A DNA stretch of 64,000 bases from Ferruginibacter sp. GTDB lineage: Bacteria > Bacteroidota > Bacteroidia > Chitinophagales > Chitinophagaceae. The stretch spans positions 1-64,000 of the forward strand of contig JACMKX010000169.1 of the NCBI GenBank assembly GCA_014379905.1. Direction: 5' to 3'. Both the position numbers and the translations under genes were made by a program. The notes under the pieces are model-generated. The model did no database searches and was not told where the DNA came from. It was given only the letters and a program-made list of their open reading frames with translations. Numbering within the stretch: position 1 is the first letter of the stretch; each line of letters starts with the position of its first letter. Positions 8,369 to 17,713 of the stretch are shown piece by piece.

Positions 8369-9463
8369 TTGAAGTATTTTTATCCGGTGAACATAATTCT
8401 TGACGATACAAATGCAAAACAATGGCTGTATCCTTTCACGGCAACCAGGCATGCTGCGGATATACGGATTGGTATATTAACCACGAGGGAGAAATGGGCA
8501 TATTTGCCGGGCTTTCATATTTATACTGATTCAAATACATTTTTTACCGAAAACCCGGGGATTGAAAATGGGTTACCCGTTAGAATGGAAGCGAATATCA
8601 TCCCGACAAAAGAATGGCTGGATGAACTATTGAGCAATACCGGCAAACAGGATTTTTCCGAAATTCAATTAATTGATTCAGACAGGATAAAAAAGTTGAA
8701 TTACCCCTGGCAGATTTTTCAGTATAACGACTGGGCCCTCAGGAAGGATTTTGAAATGATAACTTCCGGAAGGGTTTCACAGCCTCTTTCCTCTACCAAT
8801 AAAATAGTTTGCGGTGATAATATTTTTTTAGAAGCAGGTGCCGTGGTTGAACATAGTATTTTAAATGCGTCTGCCGGTCCTGTTTATATTGGTAAGAATG
8901 CGCAGGTGATGGAAGGCTGTATGATACGGGGCGCTTTTGCTTTATGTGAAGGAGCTGTTTTGAAAATGGGAACTAAAGTATTTGGCGCTACTACCATTGG
9001 CCCATATTGTACCGTGGCGGGAGAAATAAAAAACTCTGTAATATTTGGTTACAGTAATAAGGCACATGATGGTTACCTCGGTGACAGTGTAATAGGCGAA
9101 TGGTGCAATCTGGGTGCAGGTACCACCAACTCCAATGTGAAGAACACTGCCGGTGAAGTGAAAGTATGGAGTAATGCCGCAAGGGATTTTTTAAACGCAG
9201 GCTTAAAATGTGGTTTATTAATGGGCGATTACAGCAGGTGTGCCATTAACAGTTCTTTTAATACTGGCACGGTAATAGGGGTTTGTTGTAATATTTTCGG
9301 TCAAAATTTTCCACCAAAATTTGTAGGCGATTTTACATGGGGTAAAGAAAGGTATACTATTGATAAAGCGCTTCAACATATTGGTAACTGGCAACGGCTT
9401 AAAGGAAAAATTACTACCGAACAGGAAATAGAAATATTAAAACATCTTTATACTCAATCATAA
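8369..9463 (+). CDS. GlmU-like putative sugar nucleotidyltransferase with left-handed beta-helix
   Basis: 364-residue protein of the GlmU-like family widespread in Bacteroidota. Residues 1-135 match the degenerate NTP-transferase-like N-domain (IILDDTNAKQWLYPFTATRHAADIRIGILT). Residues 145-320 form hexapeptide repeats of a left-handed beta-helix (VYIGKNAQVMEGCMIRGAFALCEGAVLKMGTKV broken into repeats), with GLLMGDYSRCAINSSFNTGTVIG near the end. The start is a TTG at 8369 because no ATG gives the conserved KYFYPVNIIL N-terminus and the first internal Met is about 70 residues in. It sits 9 bases before tpiA and is probably co-transcribed. The exact reaction is unproven. Confidence 0.88.
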   Translation: MKYFYPVNIILDDTNAKQWLYPFTATRHAADIRIGILTTREKWAYLPGFHIYTDSNTFFTENPGIENGLPVRMEANIIPTKEWLDELLSNTGKQDFSEIQLIDSDRIKKLNYPWQIFQYNDWALRKDFEMITSGRVSQPLSSTNKIVCGDNIFLEAGAVVEHSILNASAGPVYIGKNAQVMEGCMIRGAFALCEGAVLKMGTKVFGATTIGPYCTVAGEIKNSVIFGYSNKAHDGYLGDSVIGEWCNLGAGTTNSNVKNTAGEVKVWSNAARDFLNAGLKCGLLMGDYSRCAINSSFNTGTVIGVCCNIFGQNFPPKFVGDFTWGKERYTIDKALQHIGNWQRLKGKITTEQEIEILKHLYTQS

Positions 9464-9472
9464 AAAAACATC

Positions 9473-10237
9473 ATGAGAAAGCAAATAGCCGCAGCTAACT
9501 GGAAAATGAACCTTACGCTTTACCAGGCAGAAACTTTAGTAAATGATTTACTGGCTGCACCCATTGAAATAAGCGAACACCAGGAACTGGTTTTTGGGGT
9601 TCCGTTTCCCTATTTAATTGATATCCAAAAAAAGACAGAAGGGAGGGAGCGTATGCTGGTAGCCGCGCAGAATTGCTATAGCAAAGTGTCTGGCGCCTAT
9701 ACCGGCGAAGTAAGCGTGGAAATGCTGAAAAGTATCGGTGTACCCTATGTAATAATCGGGCATAGTGAGCGCAGGGAATACTGTAACGAAACAAATGCCC
9801 AGCTTGCTGAAAAAGTAAATGTATGTTTTGAATATGGGTTAAAACCTATCTTCTGTTGCGGAGAAGCCTTAGCTATCCGGGAAGCGGGCACACAAAACAG
9901 TTATGTGGAAAATCAATTGAAAGAAAGCTTATTTCATTTAACGGCGGAAAGCTTAACAGGATTTGTAATAGCATATGAACCGATCTGGGCCATCGGAACA
10001 GGTAAAACAGCTACCAGCGAACAGGCCCAGGAAATGCACGCACATATAAGAGCAGTAATGGCTGCCCAGTATAGCAGTGAACTTGCAGATAGCATTTCCA
10101 TATTATACGGGGGCAGTGTAAAATCCACCAATGCTAAAGAGTTATTTGGGCAACCAGATGTTGATGGGGGGTTGGTGGGCGGTTCCTCATTGGTGGCCAC
10201 CGAATTCTCAGCCATTGTTAACAGCCTCAAAAAATAA
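9473..10237 (+). CDS. tpiA: triose-phosphate isomerase
   Basis: Cytoplasmic glycolytic enzyme that interconverts dihydroxyacetone phosphate and glyceraldehyde 3-phosphate. 254 residues, normal length. All catalytic landmarks are visible: Lys in AANWKMN (about residue 11), His in IIGHSERREY (about 96), Glu in AYEPIWAIGTGK (about 169), and the phosphate-binding YGGSV and GGLVGGSSL loops. Probable two-gene operon with the GlmU-like gene upstream. Confidence 0.98.
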   Translation: MRKQIAAANWKMNLTLYQAETLVNDLLAAPIEISEHQELVFGVPFPYLIDIQKKTEGRERMLVAAQNCYSKVSGAYTGEVSVEMLKSIGVPYVIIGHSERREYCNETNAQLAEKVNVCFEYGLKPIFCCGEALAIREAGTQNSYVENQLKESLFHLTAESLTGFVIAYEPIWAIGTGKTATSEQAQEMHAHIRAVMAAQYSSELADSISILYGGSVKSTNAKELFGQPDVDGGLVGGSSLVATEFSAIVNSLKK

Positions 10238-10257
10238 CACAGGCATGTAGTAATGGT

Positions 10258-10413
10258 TTACATTAAATCCATCGCCTTGGCAAAAAAAGTAACGTTGAAC
10301 GGTAGTACCATTGAACTATATCCGCCGCCAATTTTGTAAACAATAACAGAAGCCGCTATAGAGACGAAAAACAGGATCCAATATAAACCGGTAGATTTTT
10401 TTACAGTTTCCAT
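10258..10413 (-). CDS. small single-pass membrane protein, hypothetical
   Basis: A 51-residue protein METVKKSTGLYWILFFVSIA..., with one hydrophobic segment (about residues 9-25) and a second weakly hydrophobic stretch (about 30-44) with a GGG turn between. The ATG at 10413 is preferred over the longer ORF-track start because the extra upstream part is not family-like. It converges on tpiA. The organisation resembles small conserved membrane proteins of Chitinophagaceae, but I cannot name it. Confidence 0.5.
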   Translation of the reverse strand: METVKKSTGLYWILFFVSIAASVIVYKIGGGYSSMVLPFNVTFFAKAMDLM

Positions 10414-10649
10414 TCTTAAATTTTTTTGACAAAAATAGGGGAAAACAAACATAATTGATGATAGAATAATTGATAAATGTTTTTTGCTAAAACCGGCCTC
10501 CATATCCCTGAAGTGTAACATTTGAAAACATTTTCAATTATCATCGGATAATTATCCATTATTTTACCTTTTAGGCTGTTTATTCATTGTGTATTTTTTA
10601 CATTTCGCTACAAAGGTTTTATATTGCTGTTTCTTAACCTTGCCATTCA

Positions 10650-13346
10650 ATGACACTTAACTTTTATATCCGGTTTTCAACAAAATTCGGGCAAACCCTG
10701 TTTGTTTCCGGGAACAATAAATCATTGGGAAATGAAGATTTTACCCAGGCAGTTTCACTACAGTATTTTAATGAGGAATTTTGGCGGGGAAGGGTGGATG
10801 TACCATCAACCGAAATTAATTCATCAGACATTGAATACAGGTACATGCTTAAAGAGGCGGATGGTACCCGGGTAATTGAGTGGGGTAACGACAGGGTGAT
10901 CAAACTCAGTAAAATCAGCTTCAGCGAGATCGTATTAATTGATACCTGGAACCATGCAGGGGATATTGAAAATGCATTTTTTACAAAAGCATTCCAGGAG
11001 GTTTTACTAGTATCAACCCTTGCTCCCGCAAAACAAAAATCAATTAAAACCTATACCCATGAATTTAAGGTAAAGGCTCCCCTGTTAAAGGAGGATGAGG
11101 TAGTATGCATAGGCGGGAGCGGCCTGCAATTGGGCGAATGGCAAACCAATCAGCCATTGCTACTTTCAAAAGAAGGAAATTGGTGGACAATCAGGCTAAA
11201 TCTTACCAGTGAAATTTTCCCCATTGCTTATAAGTATGGAGTGTATAATACCCGGCAAAAAATGTTCAGCAGTTATGAATCAGGGAAGAACAGGACATTG
11301 AACAGCGAAAGCGGCAAACCAGCACTCACGGTTATTCATGATGGATTTGCGCAATTTGCTTTTCCAAACTGGAAGGGGGCAGGGGTGGCAATTCCTGTTT
11401 TTAGTCTGCGCAGTGAAACCGGCTTTGGTACGGGCGAATTTTCGGACATTAAATTATTAGTGGATTGGGCGAAAATCAGCGGACTAAAATTAATTCAGTT
11501 GCTGCCCATCAATGATACAACGGCAACCCATAGTTTCGCGGACTCGTATCCTTATGCGGCTATCTCCAGTTTTGCTTTACATCCTTTGTACCTGAACCTT
11601 GGAAAAATGGCGGGAAGCAAAAATACCGGGGTCATTAAATTATTAAAGAAAAAGCAGGCCGACCTGAATAATTTACCGGAGGTTGATTATGAACAGGTGA
11701 TGAAAGTAAAATTTTCTGTCGCAAGGGAACTATTTATTTTACAGCAGGATGAATTTTTAAATGATGCTAAATATTTTGAATTTTTTGAATTGAACCGCCA
11801 TTGGCTGGTACCTTATGCTGCATTTTGTTACTTAAGGGAAAAATACAAGACGGCGGATTACAATCAATGGAAGTCGCAACGCATTTTTGATGAAGCGGCC
11901 ATTCAACGGCTGGCTTCACCCACTCAAAAGCATTACGATAGTATTGCACTCCATTATTTTATCCAGTACCATCTTTACCTGCAATTAAAAGATGCCACTG
12001 CCTACGCTCACAGGAATGGTATTGTTGTTAAAGGCGATCTGCCTATTGGCATTTACCGGTATGGCTGCGATGCATGGATGGCGCCGGAATTGTACAATAT
12101 GAATACACAGGCAGGTGCGCCACCGGATGATTTCGCCATCAAAGGACAAAACTGGGGATTTCCAACCTATAACTGGAAAAAAATGCAGGAAGACGGCTTT
12201 GCGTGGTGGCGTAAACGTTTTGAACAGATGAGTGAATATTTTGACGCTTTTCGTATTGATCATATTCTTGGATTTTTTAGGATCTGGAGTATCCCGTTAA
12301 ATGCAGTTGAAGGGATCATGGGGAAATTCGTACCCGCCATCCCTGTCCATATCAACGAACTGAACAATCAGTCAATTTCGTTTTTGCCTAACCGTTACTG
12401 CAGACCCTATATCCCCGATCATGTGGTTAATGAAAGATTTGGGCAGGAGGCGGATTATGTAAAAGAGCATTTCCTTTTCTGGAAGGATGGCAGTTTTCAG
12501 TTAAAACCCGATTTTGATACGCAAAGAAAAATAGAACATTATTTTAGCCTGCAACCGGAATCAACTCAATTTCACCTGGTTAAACAAGGCCTCTTTGATA
12601 TGGTCAGTAATGTGATATTTTTTGAAGAAGAGGGCTCACAAATGCAGCGGTTTCATTTTCGCATCAATATGCACCAGACAACATCTTTCAGGGATCTTGA
12701 TGATTATACAAAACAAAAGCTAAAACAACTTTATATCAATTATTTTTTCCATCGCCAGGATGATTTTTGGAAGAAAGAAGGCTTGAATAAATTGCCCGAC
12801 CTGAAAAGGAGTACTAACATGCTGGTTTGTGGCGAAGATCTGGGTATGGTTCCTGACTGCGTGCCGGATGTAATGCGACAATTGGGAATATTGAGTTTAG
12901 AGATACAACGCATGCCGAAAGATGCCCAAAGAGAATTTTTCCACCCCGCTGATGCGCCCTATTTATCAGTGGTGACCCCCTCTACGCACGACATGAGTAC
13001 CATCCGTGGGTGGTGGGAAGAGGATGCCGGGAAAACGCAGCGTTTTTATAATGCTGTATTAGGCCACTACGGTCCCTCCCCGTTTTATTGCGAAGCAAAA
13101 ATCAATAAAGAAATAATAATCGGGCATTTGTTTTCTCCGGCAATGTGGAGCATTTTTCAACTCCAGGATATCATGGGCATAGATGAAACCCTGAGGCGAA
13201 ATAATCCGGAGGAGGAACGGATCAATATCCCCGCAGATCCAAAACATTATTGGAAGTACAGGATGCACATAGGTCTTGAAGAATTAATTAATAAAAAAGA
13301 ATTTAATAAAGAGTTACAAACCTACATAAAGGCAAGCGGGAGATAG
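10650..13346 (+). CDS. malQ: 4-alpha-glucanotransferase (GH77) with N-terminal CBM20 domains
   Basis: 898-residue amylomaltase/disproportionating enzyme that transfers alpha-1,4-glucan segments between glucans. Residues about 1-125 and 130-230 are two starch-binding CBM20-type domains (GQTLFVSGNNKSLGNEDF and VVCIGGSGLQLGEWQ). The GH77 barrel follows from about residue 245: SLRSETGFGTGEFSDI, the nucleophile Asp in FDAFRIDHILGFFR, the acid/base Glu in LVCGEDLGMVPD, and the third Asp in PSTHDMSTIRGWW. This CBM20-CBM20-GH77 layout is that of plant DPE2 and is common in Bacteroidota. There is no signal peptide, so it is cytoplasmic and acts on glycogen or maltodextrin. It stands alone. Confidence 0.96.
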   Translation: MTLNFYIRFSTKFGQTLFVSGNNKSLGNEDFTQAVSLQYFNEEFWRGRVDVPSTEINSSDIEYRYMLKEADGTRVIEWGNDRVIKLSKISFSEIVLIDTWNHAGDIENAFFTKAFQEVLLVSTLAPAKQKSIKTYTHEFKVKAPLLKEDEVVCIGGSGLQLGEWQTNQPLLLSKEGNWWTIRLNLTSEIFPIAYKYGVYNTRQKMFSSYESGKNRTLNSESGKPALTVIHDGFAQFAFPNWKGAGVAIPVFSLRSETGFGTGEFSDIKLLVDWAKISGLKLIQLLPINDTTATHSFADSYPYAAISSFALHPLYLNLGKMAGSKNTGVIKLLKKKQADLNNLPEVDYEQVMKVKFSVARELFILQQDEFLNDAKYFEFFELNRHWLVPYAAFCYLREKYKTADYNQWKSQRIFDEAAIQRLASPTQKHYDSIALHYFIQYHLYLQLKDATAYAHRNGIVVKGDLPIGIYRYGCDAWMAPELYNMNTQAGAPPDDFAIKGQNWGFPTYNWKKMQEDGFAWWRKRFEQMSEYFDAFRIDHILGFFRIWSIPLNAVEGIMGKFVPAIPVHINELNNQSISFLPNRYCRPYIPDHVVNERFGQEADYVKEHFLFWKDGSFQLKPDFDTQRKIEHYFSLQPESTQFHLVKQGLFDMVSNVIFFEEEGSQMQRFHFRINMHQTTSFRDLDDYTKQKLKQLYINYFFHRQDDFWKKEGLNKLPDLKRSTNMLVCGEDLGMVPDCVPDVMRQLGILSLEIQRMPKDAQREFFHPADAPYLSVVTPSTHDMSTIRGWWEEDAGKTQRFYNAVLGHYGPSPFYCEAKINKEIIIGHLFSPAMWSIFQLQDIMGIDETLRRNNPEEERINIPADPKHYWKYRMHIGLEELINKKEFNKELQTYIKASGR

Positions 13347-13585
13347 GGAGATACGCTGATAATTTGAAAATGTGAAAATAGAGGATTGTTATTGGCGGGT
13401 AAGTAAAGGGCAAGGGGCGCAATATTTAATTTATATAAGGATGATATTACCCAAAATGCAGTTGGTGGCGATACCTGGCTTCTGAGCTATTATCGCTCCT
13501 GCATTTACATCAGCCGTATTTTTTTAACCCACAATATTCATTACTCTCCATTGACTGTCATTCTGCATTTATGTAAAATCGTATT

Positions 13586-14107
13586 TTATTTTTGCGCCAT
13601 TTTATTCAAAACTTTCAGCAATTCTATTTCTTCCCAGTTTCCATCGTACCTGGTACCGTTGATGAAAAAAGTAGGTGTGCCATTTACGCCACTCATTACA
13701 CCGCTTTCAAAGTCAGCCTCTACTTTTTCTTTCAGCGCTTCGTCTTTCATGTCAATATCAAAAGTTTTCAAATTCAATTTTAGTTTGCCTGCATAAGCCT
13801 CCAAATCATCATGGCTTAATCTTTCCTGGTTTTCAAATATCACATTGTGCATTGGCCAAAAGGCCTTTTGCCTCGCAGCAGCTTCAGTAGCCACCGCAGC
13901 CATAAAGGCATTTGGATGAGATTCCTGTAAAGGGAAATTTCTAAACACAAAACGTAAGATACCCTCCATTTGCACCTGAATATTTTTAATAATCCCGTGA
14001 GCACGACCGCAATGCGGACATTCATAGTCGCCATATTCGACTAATGTAATAATGGCGTTATCCGGACCGGAAATATTATCCCTATTGTTAATTGAAGGTT
14101 TTAGCAT
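13586..14107 (-). CDS. DsbA family thioredoxin-fold protein
   Basis: 173-residue thioredoxin-fold protein of the DsbA family. The redox site C-x-x-C reads YECPHCGRAHG at about residues 30-34, and the cis-Pro loop is NGTPTFFINGTRYDG near 147-161. No signal peptide is evident, so it is probably cytoplasmic, as in DsbA-like/Na+/H+-antiporter-associated forms. It is the third gene of a tight minus-strand group behind the peroxiredoxin (18-base gap) and the LLM oxidoreductase, suggesting shared expression and a role in thiol or peroxide stress. Confidence 0.9.
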   Translation of the reverse strand: MLKPSINNRDNISGPDNAIITLVEYGDYECPHCGRAHGIIKNIQVQMEGILRFVFRNFPLQESHPNAFMAAVATEAAARQKAFWPMHNVIFENQERLSHDDLEAYAGKLKLNLKTFDIDMKDEALKEKVEADFESGVMSGVNGTPTFFINGTRYDGNWEEIELLKVLNKMAQK

Positions 14108-14125
14108 GCTTGTATTATTAAAAAT

Positions 14126-14596
14126 TTACGATTGGTTTTTGTTATCCAATTCTTCTAATGCACCTAATATTCCGTCAGCACCCGGATTAATGCCATCAGG
14201 CGATAAATAACTCCATTGGATAATTCCTTCTTCATCAATTACAAACAATGCACGTTGAGCCTGCCCTTCCTGTTCATGATAAACTTCATAGTTTTTTGCC
14301 ATCGCACCCTTTGGTTCAAAATCCGCCAGCAACGGAAAATGGAGTTTGCGGCTTTCTGCAAATGCCATGTGGCACCATTTACTGTCAACAGAAATACCGA
14401 GTATTTGCGCTTTGTACTTTTGAAATAATTTCAGGGTTTCATTATACAACGACATCTGATCGCCGCATACCGGGCTCCAGTCTGCGGGATAAAATGAAAG
14501 AATAATCCGTTTTCCCCTGAAGTCACTTAATTTTAATTGCTGATCCGGAGTAGAATTAAGTTCAAAGTCCGGTGCTTTTGTTCCGATTGCTAACAT
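14126..14596 (-). CDS. peroxiredoxin (AhpC/TSA family)
   Basis: 156-residue peroxiredoxin that reduces hydroperoxides. Peroxidatic cysteine in YPADWSPVCGDQM (about residue 44), in place of the classical PxxxTxxC. The N-terminus has the APDFELNSTPDQQLKLSDFRGK strand. A Trp-Cys pair (SKWCHMAF) about residue 77 may offer a resolving cysteine. The length fits the AhpE/BCP-like single-domain class. It lies 26 bases downstream of the LLM gene and 18 bases before the DsbA-like gene on the same strand. Confidence 0.93.
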   Translation of the reverse strand: MLAIGTKAPDFELNSTPDQQLKLSDFRGKRIILSFYPADWSPVCGDQMSLYNETLKLFQKYKAQILGISVDSKWCHMAFAESRKLHFPLLADFEPKGAMAKNYEVYHEQEGQAQRALFVIDEEGIIQWSYLSPDGINPGADGILGALEELDNKNQS

Positions 14597-14622
14597 AGTT
14601 TTTCAATTTACTGCTTATTTAT

Positions 14623-15654
14623 TTATAATCCTTTTTCTTTAACCATTGGTATCAAAACTGTACCAATAAGCTCGATCGCATTCATTAATTTGTCGTGTGG
14701 CATGTTGGCCGTATCCATTTGAAAACTAACCCTGTTCAATCCGCCTAATGCATCACTGTGCCGTTTTATTTTTTCGGCAACATCTTGCGGGCTGCCCAAT
14801 AAAAATGCGCCGAGGGGCCCGGCCTGTGCATCAAAACGGGACCTTGTTACAGGAGGAAAATTGCGGTCTTTTGCCACACTGCCCGACATGGCAATTCTAT
14901 ATCCTTCGTACATTTCATCTGCAGCCTGCCTGGTTGTTTCGGCTACATAACCAAAAGCATGCATACCAACAATAAGTTGCTCCGGTTTATGACCCGCACG
15001 CAGGCCTGCCTGCCGGTAAAGGTCAACCAATGGCCTGAAACGATGCGTTTCGCCACCTATGATGGCTACCATTAAGGGCAAGCCCAGCACACCTGCTCTT
15101 ACAAAAGACTCCGGGGTGCCGCCCACACCAAGCCATATGGGCAAAGATTGCTGTACAGGCCTCGGGTACACAGGTTGATTTTTCATAGCCGGGCGAAACT
15201 TCCCGGACCAGGTCACAAACTCATTATCACGGATTTTCAGGAGCAGGTCGAGTTTTTCCGCAAAGAGGGCGTCATAGTCCTGCAGGTTTAACCCGAAGAG
15301 CGGATATGCTTCTATAAATGAACCCCGCCCCGCCACTATTTCGGCCCGGCCTTTTGATAATAAATCCAAAGTGGCAAAATTTTGAAAAACCCTAACCGGG
15401 TCTGCGGCACTCAGCACCGTAACCGCACTCGTGAGCCGGATTCGTTTGGTACGTGCCGCTGCTGCTGCGAGTATCATCACGGGTGCAGCGTCCAAAAATT
15501 CTTTGCGGTGATGCTCCCCAATGCCAAAAACATCGAGGCCCATTTTATCTGCAAACTCAATCCTGTCCAGCAGCAGTGCCATTGCATCCTGGCTGCTTAT
15601 ATTTGTATCGGGCTCATCGAAGTTTGCGGCAAAACTGTCAATTCCTATTTCCAT
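14623..15654 (-). CDS. LLM class flavin-dependent oxidoreductase
   Basis: 343-residue bacterial-luciferase-like monooxygenase (TIM barrel, FMN or F420 binding). Conserved segments are LDVFGIGEHHRKEFLDAAP near residue 40-58, RIRLTSAVTVLSAADPVRVFQ about 90-110, GRAEIVAGRGSF about 124-135, and LPIWLGVGGTPESFVRAG about 175-192. The substrate is unknown. It is the first gene of the LLM-peroxiredoxin-DsbA group. Its start overlaps the 3' end of a decayed DUF1330 gene by 17 bases. Confidence 0.93.
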   Translation of the reverse strand: MEIGIDSFAANFDEPDTNISSQDAMALLLDRIEFADKMGLDVFGIGEHHRKEFLDAAPVMILAAAAARTKRIRLTSAVTVLSAADPVRVFQNFATLDLLSKGRAEIVAGRGSFIEAYPLFGLNLQDYDALFAEKLDLLLKIRDNEFVTWSGKFRPAMKNQPVYPRPVQQSLPIWLGVGGTPESFVRAGVLGLPLMVAIIGGETHRFRPLVDLYRQAGLRAGHKPEQLIVGMHAFGYVAETTRQAADEMYEGYRIAMSGSVAKDRNFPPVTRSRFDAQAGPLGAFLLGSPQDVAEKIKRHSDALGGLNRVSFQMDTANMPHDKLMNAIELIGTVLIPMVKEKGL

Positions 15655-15862
15655 TTCTTTTTTTTACAAAGTTATTGCTTTGGTCGTGGATCATTGAATC
15701 CCCGATAATTACCATTTCAGCGAGGGCTACTCCATACAACCTTAATTTATGCGCTGCTCCATATTCCGGTGAATGGTAGCAGGCTATTGCATCTTCATAA
15801 CTGGTAAACGCTGTTACCACCAGCTTTGAACGGGGTCCACGACAGGTAAAGATTGTTAATCT
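15638..15862 (-). pseudogene. DUF1330 family remnant, N-terminus lost
   Basis: The readable part (GPRSKLVVTAFTSYEDAIACYHSPEYGAAHKLR...) is the C-terminal half of a DUF1330 ferredoxin-like protein: the S-x-E-x-A-x-x-C/F-Y-x-S-P-E-Y signature is intact. Upstream, the frame reaches a stop at 15863-15865 with no family N-terminus and no ATG; the only starts are GTG codons inside the domain. The usual first 40-50 residues are missing, so this is a broken gene, or an unlikely very short one. It overlaps the LLM gene start. Confidence 0.6.
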
Positions 15863-15865
15863 TTA

Positions 15866-16638
15866 GTTTCTTAAAAATTTACTTTACAAAGGTGCAGGAA
15901 AAGAGAAGCCTTTTCAAATGATAAATAGCAGGAAATTAACTTGACATATGTCAATGAGGGCGCATTAAATAACAGGGAGGGGTTTTACATCGATTCGCTT
16001 TATTGCGGATGCGGCTTAATGTTTCAGGCGAAACGCCTGGAAAGGAAGCAATCGTGGTTTGCGGAAGTGGTTGCATTAAAGCCGGGTTGATTGCAAATAT
16101 ATTTAAGCATCTTTCATCAGCCGAAAACAGTTGGAGGCTTTACTTCTTTGCTGTTTTGCAATGATATCTATAGCCCATAGCGCATGGCAAAGTTAAACAC
16201 GGGTACAGTGCTGAACAACTCCTGGAAATGAGCCCTTGCAACCAATGCAATATCAGAATTTTACACTTCAACACTATTACAGTGGTAAAGCAGGAGCATT
16301 GTAACTGTTCGCTGGAGGGCTTTTGCGCTATGGCAGCCTATTACCTGTGAGCTGCTAACTGGCATAAACAGTGGATCCGGCATTCATCTGTAATAGCCCT
16401 GCGGTGATACGATAATGCAAAAAACTGACTCTGAATATTTAACAGCGCTTATTTTTTAAAAGGAGTTTTTAAGCCTGTCAGCATTGATGTTAATCTCGCT
16501 TTGTTCTAACGCAGCGTATCATGCGCTGGAGTTAAACATCTTCTTAAGGCATCATTCAGGTACAGGGAGTTAAAAATAACTGATCCACTGATAACCTGCC
16601 GAAGCCAAAAGATGCCGGTTTTATATGACTGTATTAGT
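15866..16638. other. gene-free stretch of about 770 bases
   Basis: No ORF of 60 codons or more, no tRNA-like fold and no terminator that fits a gene was seen. A small hairpin CAGGCG-AAA-CGCCTG lies at about 16024-16038 and an imperfect palindrome around 16510-16535. Next to the broken DUF1330 gene, this looks like decayed sequence. Confidence 0.5.
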
Positions 16639-17631
16639 TTACAGCTTTATAAAAACCATCGCAATTTCCTCATTTTCGATGTTTGTTTTTAAGAAATATT
16701 TGCCCGCTGGTAAATTCCTTATATCTACAGATAAAACCGATTGATTATTGAAATAGTATTGCCCCCTGAGCATTATTTCTCCGCCTGCGCCTATTATAAC
16801 AATCAGTGCTTTTTTATTTTGCATTGACTTTACTTCAATTTTCAGGTAGTCGGATGCAGGGTTTGGGAATATTTTCAGGCTGGTAATTCCAGCTTTATAA
16901 TTTCTAATAAGTACAACAGGACTGTACGAAATATGCCCGGATCTTTCTGTTATTTTAAGCCGGTAATAATTATATCCTTTTACAACATTATCGTCGGCAA
17001 AGCTATATACTGCGTTGGCACTCGTATTCCTTGCTGCAAAACTCCCGTTTATCAAATCAGTGAAGTGGTTATCATCCATACTGTGCTGAACCTGGTAGGT
17101 ATTAAGGTTACTCTCTTCCGAACTTGACCATTTTATTATATTGCTGTTACTACTCGCATTTACTACAGTGAAGGAAAGCAACCTGAGGGGTAAAACCAGG
17201 GCTGCGGATGTAGAAACAGCATAAGGACCGGTTACATTATTTTTATAGGAGCAAATAACTACATAGTAAGTTCCGGCAGCAGGAAAATTATAAATAAATC
17301 CCGAATTGGGGAGTCCCCCAAAATCATCATTTGCACACAAGGAATTATTAAGGGGTAGTGCAGGATTAAATCCAACCGAATTATATAATATAGCAAAATT
17401 ATCCCATATACTGTTGCAACTAATGGTTATAAGTCCCGCCGCAGGCACAATGATTGGAACTACCTTATAGTATACATTTGTACCTACAGGAGATAAAGCA
17501 GTGGGAGGAATTCCTTCGTCCGGACGGTTAAATGTAAGATCAGTATTTGTAAGAGATCCCGTGTATTGGGTTTGTGAAAATGCCGGAATAAAACAAATTG
17601 CGAAGAATAACGCAAGTAAAGATTTTTTCAT
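16639..17631 (-). CDS. T9SS type A sorting domain-containing secreted protein
   Basis: 330 residues with a signal peptide (MKKSLLALFFAICFIPAFSQ). Residues about 20-145 form a beta-rich domain resembling pre-peptidase/PPC-like folds (YYKVVPIIVPAAGLITISCN ... FPAAGTYYVVICSYK). Residues 148-235 look FN3-like (LRLLSFTVVNASSNSNIIKWSSSEESNLNTYQVQ). The end is a type A T9SS sorting domain: SLKIFPNPASDYLKIEV through LPAGKYFLKTNIE. This domain directs export through the type IX secretion system to the surface or medium. Biological role unknown. Confidence 0.9.
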   Translation of the reverse strand: MKKSLLALFFAICFIPAFSQTQYTGSLTNTDLTFNRPDEGIPPTALSPVGTNVYYKVVPIIVPAAGLITISCNSIWDNFAILYNSVGFNPALPLNNSLCANDDFGGLPNSGFIYNFPAAGTYYVVICSYKNNVTGPYAVSTSAALVLPLRLLSFTVVNASSNSNIIKWSSSEESNLNTYQVQHSMDDNHFTDLINGSFAARNTSANAVYSFADDNVVKGYNYYRLKITERSGHISYSPVVLIRNYKAGITSLKIFPNPASDYLKIEVKSMQNKKALIVIIGAGGEIMLRGQYYFNNQSVLSVDIRNLPAGKYFLKTNIENEEIAMVFIKL

Positions 17632-17713
17632 AGTGGTCAGGTTAATTTTATAAGATATTGTGGATCAGGTTAATAATTACTTTATTTGGAATTATAAGTA
17701 ACTTTAACAGATT

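Noticed and set aside
10414-10521. longer start for the small membrane protein (87 codons)
   Set aside because: The extra 36 residues lack family-like composition, and the ATG at 10413 fronts the compact METVKK start.
16505-16545. attC-like pair TCTAAC ... GTTAAAC around a palindrome
   Set aside because: The distance is about 20 bases, too short for an integron attC site, and there is no integrase or cassette array nearby.
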